DNA of 64,000 nt from Phlebopus portentosus (taxonomy: Eukaryota > Basidiomycota > Agaricomycetes > Boletales > Boletinellaceae), in assembly GCA_037892935.1 (NCBI GenBank), contig JAYXKI010000009.1:186001-250000 (forward strand), read 5' to 3'. The notes under the pieces were generated by a model. That model ran no database searches. It saw nothing but the letters and a program-made list of their open reading frames with translations, and was not told the origin of the DNA. Of the stretch, positions 57,538-64,000 are shown piece by piece (positions within the stretch are counted from its first letter, which is position 1; every line of letters starts with the position of its first letter). A program made the translations under genes and the position numbers.

Positions 57538-59987
57538 ATGTCCCACCACCATCCCCATTCCCATTCTCATCATGAACCATCACGACATTTCAACCGCGCT
57601 CCAGTCGTCGCAGCTTCACCCCAGGACGTCGTCAACCCCCGCATTCTCGACGCTAGCATTCGCGATGTCACAGAGCGTCTCTCCAACGAGCAGAAGGCAG
57701 AGGTCCTCATCCACGCAATGAACCTCCTCAAACTCGCAAAGCAAGTAGCTCTCTCATCGCGCATATCGCCGCTTTCGGTCAACTCGTCTTACTTACTGCT
57801 TATGCTTACTTTTCGGATTTGCCGGCTCGGTCCGACCTGTCTGTTCATGTTCAACTTTTGCTGCTGATCCTAACAGCCCATTCTCACACCATATCGTCGA
57901 GAACGGCGTACTCAGCTGTCTGCAGGCCGCCAAGCTCGGCACTCCCCAGCGCGTACAAGCTCTCCTCCTGCGCGGTCGCGCACGTATGGCTGCAGGCGAC
58001 ATCGGGAAAGCTAGACAAGGTGCGTTTTGCCACTCCAATCCACGATGTCACGGGAAAAAAGAAACTGACCCAACGCGTTTACGTCTCCGCCGCCTCATTG
58101 GCCTTCTCGCTCGCTCTCGCAGATCTCTACAAGGTCTTGGAACTCGTCCCTGACCATGCCGTCGCCAATTCGCTTCTCTCGATACCGAGCTCTGGGACGA
58201 CAGTCAACAAAGACGTGAGTGCGCCGACTTTTGTTTTTATTTTCTGCGATTATGGGACGATGCGCGGGTGACTTTGAGGGTACACGTTCCGCGCAGCTCT
58301 CGTCCCGTTGCATCCTCGTCGTCTGAATGCACCGTGCTGACTGACAACGGAATACGTTTTGCAGTCCAGGTTATGGAGCATCGAAAGCGCATCACGACGG
58401 CTCTCACCAGAACTATGGCGACAAATAGCCTCCTTCCTTCCCCGCCGCGATCTCAAAACGCTCATGCAGATCCCACACGTCCTCTCACGCATCGCGTTCG
58501 AACTCGTCTTCCAAACCGTCGACCTGCACATCGGCGTATGCCGACTCTCGGGGGAAGACAAGAACTGGGGAGACGGCGATCTCGACCATCCCGATCGTCC
58601 CGGGTACAAGTTGGAAAAACAGCTCGCACAGCGGACGGCGGACATCGTTGCGCGGATCGTACTGGACCCGTCCTTCGCGAAGCTCATCAGGACGGTACGT
58701 ATTTCGGCTGAGAGGACGGATAGAAGCCAGCATATGGCATTCAGAACGAACATGCTCGCGACGGCGTTGCCGAAACTTACCAACCTGCGGGAGGTCATCT
58801 TCTCAGGCTCAAACGATGTGTGGAACAAGCTGGCCGAGGTAATAACGTCAACGCATCCGCGCCTTGAATCGCTCATCATCGAGCCCGAACACGATTCCGA
58901 GCCTGTCCTCCCACACCTTACGCACCTAACACAGTTCAAATGCGTACGGGATCATACGAGTCACTCCCTCGGTGCATTCCTCGCGCAGAACCGCAGCACG
59001 CTGAAGAAACTCTGCTTATGCGCATACTACGCATCCTTCCCGCCCGCACCAGCAGTTGCATTCGGCAGCCTCACGCACCTCGAGTTCGTCGGTACCGTTC
59101 CTGCGGGCACGGGCGCCGACACGATATCACAGATATTCATGCTCGGCAACCAGCTCGTCTCCCTCCGCCTAAATTGCGTCCTTCTCACAGGCATCTCTGA
59201 GCAATTCGCCAAGTTCCCCGCGGCGCTTCCGCGCCTGAAATACTTTGGTTTCCGCGTGCTGGATCATTTGGGGCCCAAGGCGACTGATCCGAACTTGTTC
59301 CCCAACATTGCTGAGTTCCTCCGCGCGCACCCTGATCTTGAGAAACTCGAGCTTGATGTTGCTGGCGAGAGTAACCAAAAGGCGTTTGGGTACGATGCGA
59401 GCGTGCTGGGTGTCCTCCCGGGTTTGATCAAGTTGAGGCAGTTGGCGGTGACGGTGACGAAGGATGCGAGCCCTGGGCTGTTCTCGTGGATCATCCCCAG
59501 AGGACTGCTTGCGTTGCTTCTGAACGGCGTACCAAGAAGAAATTGCGAGCAGTTTATGATCGTGCGGTCTTTTCACTTTATCTTTATTCCAATATTATTC
59601 TAACTTCATTTACAGACAATGCGTCCTGGTCTTCCTCCAACCCTCCGGTACCTAGCACTCCTAGGCACCGAAGTGCGAGACGAATCCCACTTCGTCGAGA
59701 CCGTGCTACCACGCTCGCTCCGCCTCGTCAACATCTCCGATCGGTTCTACACCGTCAAGCGGCGTCCGCCAACTCTTTCGCGTGCTTCTACACCTGGATC
59801 GCCGCCCACGACCGCTTCATCTTCCACCGGTCCAGGGAGCACGGACGGCGGGCAATTTGAAGGGTTGGAAGAGTGGCCGGAGAGGAGGGTGCAGCTGCAT
59901 GCAGAGGAGTGGCTCGAGGCGCTTGGGTGTGAGGATGCGCTGTGGGATGATTTTGCGCCGGGGAGTTATCAGGGCGGGTGGAGGTGA
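57538..59987 (+). CDS. TPR/F-box/leucine-rich protein, Dia2/Pof3-like
   Basis: Likely substrate receptor of an SCF ubiquitin ligase. Exon 1 starts MSHHHPHSHSHHEPSRHFNR at 57538 (His-rich) and ends near 57742. The next exons carry a TPR-like segment (LSCLQAAKLGTPQRVQALLL, RGRARMAAGDIGKARQ, DLYKVLELVPDHAVANSLL). After NKD a splice leads to an F-box (RRLSPELWRQIASFLPRRDL, KTLMQIPHVL) and then to a long stretch of leucine-rich-repeat-like sequence (LPKLTNLREVIFSGSNDVW, THLTQFKCVRDHTSHSLGAF, SLTHLEFVG, LVSLRLNCVLL). A last intron (59564-59616) precedes MRPGLPPTLRYLALLG and the end GGWR at 59985-59987. The order TPR, F-box, LRR is that of Dia2/Pof3. The first intron acceptor is uncertain, because the most obvious AG gives the wrong phase. 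About 650 residues. Confidence 0.72.
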
Positions 59988-61600
59988 GGCGCTTGAAGTG
60001 GTTGTCTTTGCGCTGTACCTCCCCCTCTGTCGTGACTGGAAAACGACCAGAAATCGCCCGCGCCGTCTCTCATGCCATGCATCATCATCATCACCGCTCG
60101 CTCTGGCTCTACTTGCTCTGATCTGATTTCTATCGCATATTTCTTGCTTACTTGCATTTCCCCTCCCCTCTCCGTCCTCTTCCCGCATCCTCACCTTCCT
60201 TTACCCACTTCTCCCTTCCCTCTCTCCCTTCCCTTCCCCTTCTTTCTCTTTCTCTTTCCGTTTTCTTTCTCACGTCGCTACAACTCACTGCTCAAACGTT
60301 TCTGCATGTCCCATATAAATATAGACACCCTGTGCTGATGATATTTATTATTGTCCTTCTATATCTGTCTTTTTTTTTTCATATATGTTTTTTTATATAT
60401 CTTGGTTCGTTCTTCCTTCCTTTCTTTCGACGAGTCTCTGCGTTGATTCTAGCTCTCGGCTCTCGGCTCTAGCTCTAGTTCTAGCTCTCAATCCACCCCC
60501 GCTCTCCCCCACTTCCTCACTTCCTCACTTCCTACCCTCCCTCCCTCTCTCCCACTCATCCTTCGTCTCCTTTCTTCTACCCTCCCTAACTGACCGAGTT
60601 CCCCCGCCCTACTTTCGACTCTTCACCCGTCACTATCACCATCCTCATTCGTGTCATTCCGCCTCGGTCACACCGCCGCCACCTCCGCCGCCGTCCTTCC
60701 GTCATGGTGTCTGTGCCATCTCAACGCTCAAAAATAGTTATTATGTACGTATATACAAGATGTGCCAGTGTAGGCTAGACAGGAGAAACAAAAGATCTAG
60801 AGAAGGGAGGGAGGGAAGGGAGGGAGGAAGGAAGGAAGGAAGGAAATAAAAGGCATTGATATTGACATTGAATTAAAATTGGGATATATAGTGCTATTGC
60901 TATTACTATTGATTTTGTTCTTTCTCTTTGTTCTGTTCTGTTCTGTTCTGTTCTTTGTCGGGCGTGTTGTTGAGATTGAGTCCAACCAACTTTGACTTCG
61001 AGTTTTTTTTTGGTTTTGGGTTTGAGTTCGAACGCTCCAACAATCGTACGTACTGTACGTACGTACTTACCGCCGGCCGGTGCCTTCACGTCGAAATAAT
61101 AGACTCTGGACCGGCACGTAATACCGTACCACTAGTACTGCTCAGCCACAAGCCAGCAACCGAATGAATTCAATTCAGTAGTGTCAATATATGCAGAGGG
61201 AGGGAGCGGGAAGTACCGCACCAATCAGGCGCGGCGCGACCGGCTGGGGACCCGGACCGCTCCGATTCGTCCCGGTTAGGTTACGTGAACGGCTTTATCT
61301 TTTCCTTCGTATACACGCTTTTCGTTGCGTGTTCGTTGAGAGACAGACTGGATGAGGTGATATCGACGCGACGTGAGACGTGAGGATGAGAGATCAGGGT
61401 AGTCGCGTGCGTAAGTGCTCTGCTGGTAGTGAATGAATGAAGGTCCTCGCTCGCTCAGCTCGCTATTGACATTCGACACTAACCAACCAACAAGCTGAAG
61501 CACCATCTACATCTAATACTATCAGATCAGATCAGCCTCCGCACTACCCTGCCACCAGCGCTAGCGCTAGCGATGAGTAACGTCGCATGCACAGTCAGTC
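59988..61600. other. Intergenic, pyrimidine-rich and simple-repeat DNA
   Basis: Contains a long CT-rich tract (about 60160-60270 and 60480-60600), GGAA/GGGA units at about 60804-60846, (GTTCT)5 at 60930-60954, TACGTA-rich palindromic DNA at about 61046-61070 and an AGCGCTAGCGCTAGCG repeat near 61557. No gene supported. Confidence 0.6.
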
Positions 61601-64000
61601 AATTCTACCGGACTGCGCTCGTGATATGACGCGTTGCGTTGCCCGTACTGTACACACATCGCGCGCGCACACACACACACATGACATCCTGGATCCTGGC
61701 CCTCTCGAGAGTGGCCGGGGATTTTTTTTTTTCGGTTGCCTTGCTACTGCTGCTACTGCTGCTGCTGGCGAGTACTACTTAGTCGCGTGCGGTTGGGCTC
61801 AGGCTCGGGCTCAGGCTCGCGATCGGGTATCTTCTAGATCTGTTACTGTAATGTATGTTTTGGATATCGCGACTGGACTGGGTAGAGTCAACCGTACACG
61901 CTTGACGCTTAATGCGCTTGTACGTCCGTCCAGAGGTATGTGCCAGTGCACATCGTGCATTGTGCGCCGAGCCAATCACCGCAAGTCCTAATATGTATGT
62001 TATGTATCACTAATATCAATATCACTAAAGGCTTCAAACTCGAGTTGAACATGAAGCGTAACTTGTCTGATGCGCTTGTACGTACGTATTCGTACGTACG
62101 TCCATAGGCATATACAGTATATGTGTGTGTGCACATTGCGCACCGAACCAATCACTGCCAGTACTAATATCACTTATATTAGGGATTTTCAAACTTGAAT
62201 CGAAACACGCATGAAGCGAACTTCACTGTTGCCGGCGCCGGATTGGATTGGTTCCCCGGGGGGGGGGGGGGGGGGGGGGGTCGATATCGAGCGACCTAGC
62301 CGTACGTACAGTACACTGTGTCTTTTCTGCAGTGAGTGAGTTCGCGCAGGGCCGCCGTCATGGATCCACTGTGCCCACATCACACGCACGCACGCACGCA
62401 CGCACGCACGCAGGTAGGCGTATGTATTTCCCTCCAAGAGTGTGGCCGAAGATCTCATTCTTGCCTCGCTAGTAAGTAGTAGTAGTTGCTGCTGCTGTCG
62501 AGGTATGGCTCGGATGGCTCAGACACAGACAGACACAGACAGACGCAGGTGCATATAGGCGAACACGTCCCCTTTAGATAGCTCCCGGCACCCGATCCAG
62601 CGGCTTGATTTTATTACTGTAGCTTCGTGTCCCGATTCGAGATTGAGAAATCCCTAAGTGATATTAGTTCTTCCCGAGGTGATTGGTTCGGTGTCCATGC
62701 AGACACGTCTGTACGAACGAGCGTAGTGGGAGTTCCATCCAGTCCCGACATCTGAATACATTAACAGATCTAGAGAGCGCGTTCAATCCGGTTGCGAGCC
62801 TGGGTGATATCGAGAAACCCACTACTTACCTTACCTGTGTTTGCCGGTACGTCTCGGGCTTCACTGGGATCCACTGCGCTCACATCACACGCGCGCGCAC
62901 AGATAGGCAGATAGGCATCATCTTTTCCTTTTTCCCTGAGGAGTGGCCCGAAGATCATTCTTGCCTGGTTATTAAGTTGTTACTTGCGAACTATGGCCCG
63001 GGTGGTTCAGTCAGATTCGTGACCCTCGATCGGACGTCCTCTAGTATTACAGTAATATTGATGTGCTTAGATTATCAGTAATGAACGTATTCATGGAACG
63101 TTTAGCCATTTGGCATACGCTGGATACGTACGTACGTGCGTACGTCTTCATGTTTGCATACACAGGGATTCAAGCTCGAATCATCGAACACGAAGCGAAA
63201 CTTATCGTCGGAGCGACCTACGCATAACCGTGTCTGCAGTGAGTGAGTCGCGCAGGGGCCGTCATGGATCTACTTGTGCTCGCATCACCCGCACACAATT
63301 AGACATCTTCCCCTTCGAGAGAGGCGGAAGATCATTCTTGCCTGGTTTGTTGCGCTGCCACTGGCGAGTTATGGCTCGGATGGTTCGGATACAGCCACAT
63401 GCCAGGCGTAGCATATAGGTGACCACATTCATTCCCTTTCGAGAGCGACCGAAGATCATTCTTGCCTTGCCTTGCCGTTGGCTGGCAAGTCTTTTAGTTA
63501 GCTCGGGCTCGCGATCCGATATCCTCTCTATTAATGCGTTTAGATATCCGGGACGGGATGGGGATGCAACTGCACACGCGGCGCTTACTGCGCTCGTACG
63601 TACAGAGACATGTTGTTTGATGAATACCGGACCAATGACCACAAGAACTAATTATCACTCAAGGATTCAAACTCGAATGAGAGTCGGAATAGTATGCCGC
63701 CGCCACCATGGGTCAATCGCGCTCATCATACTCGCCCCTATCATCCCCTTTCACCGTTAATTGTGCCAAACGAGCAGGCCGGCCCGCAAGAAATGCAGCA
63801 CAGACACATTTCCTCAAAGCACCGGCGACGATCAACGGACAGGACGGTATTCTCCAGCCCCCCGCCATATATCTAGATACCAGGGCTCGATGAAACCCGA
63901 GGTGAGCGCGCACCTCTCGCCTTTACTACTTACGTACCTGTGTGCGTGCCCGAACCAATCACGGTGCGTACCAATTAATCTTCAATTCTCATTCAGTATC
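61600..64000. repeat. Degenerate composite repeat array, running off the window
   Basis: Several motifs recur in similar context. CGAAGATCATTCTTGCCT-like: about 62446-62466, 62949-62968, 63325-63345 and 63450-63468. ATTCAAACTCGAAT-like: about 62030, 62190, 63168 and 63664. GAACCAATCAC-like: about 61970, 62143, 63631 and 63953. CTGCAGTGAGTGAG...GCCGTCATGGATC: about 62328-62366 and 63233-63271. Units appear partial and diverged, of a few hundred bp. Embedded are a run of 23 G at 62258-62280 and (ACGC)7 at 62384-62411. No credible protein is encoded. Confidence 0.65.

Noticed and set aside
60072..60849. Phe/Ser/Pro/Leu-rich frames of 88-154 codons
   Set aside because: They come from the CT-rich tract and are open because of base composition, not coding.

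Overview
The window is nuclear DNA from a filamentous basidiomycete, most likely an Agaricomycete. Genes carry many short (about 50-60 nt) GT-AG introns and the encoded proteins are eukaryotic. Several families are typical of mushroom-forming fungi: DUF7330 proteins, glucuronoyl esterases of family CE15, AKR8-type aldo-keto reductases and an APC-family amino-acid/choline permease. Two CE15 esterases fit a plant-cell-wall-degrading life style. I saw no tRNA, rRNA, CRISPR array or intact autonomous transposon by eye. All gene structures come from reading splice sites and protein similarity between paralogues. Family names come from memory of the families, not from a search.

Layout. 0.5-7.3 kb: two tandem paralogous UPF1/SEN1-like SF1 helicases (minus strand), each with a degenerate exonuclease-like N-domain. 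7.9-8.75 kb: a small coiled-coil protein (plus). 9.1-14.4 kb: an orphan last exon of a CE15 esterase (plus), a decayed and an intact DUF7330 gene (minus), a candidate inverted-repeat element and the first intact CE15 gene (minus). 14.4-17.6 kb: an unrecognised broken gene. 17.7-21.2 kb: the second CE15 gene and a third DUF7330 gene. 21.5-30.2 kb: five-gene minus-strand block without visible decay: APC permease, ARMT1-like DUF89 protein, a proline-rich unknown and an M28 aminopeptidase (four clear genes, the fifth being the DUF7330 gene just before). 30.3-37.1 kb: nucleoporin NUP192/NUP205 (plus), head to head with the aminopeptidase. 37.3-45.1 kb: a segmental duplication of [AKR + DUF7330], with one DUF7330 copy intact and the other a pseudogene. 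45.7-49.5 kb: the exosome nuclease DIS3/RRP44 (minus). 49.5-57.5 kb: a gene-poor stretch rich in microsatellites. 57.5-60.0 kb: a TPR/F-box/leucine-rich protein resembling Dia2/Pof3. 60-64 kb: low-complexity DNA and a degenerate composite repeat that runs off the window.

How it fits together. Housekeeping genes (NUP192, DIS3, F-box protein, ARMT1-like) are single and intact, while the accessory families (helicase, CE15, DUF7330, AKR) are duplicated and partly decayed. I see no operon-like pathway. The two points of most interest are the paired helicases with a pseudo-exonuclease domain, which suggest an RNA-processing or silencing role, and the DUF7330 family, whose five members here range from intact to broken.
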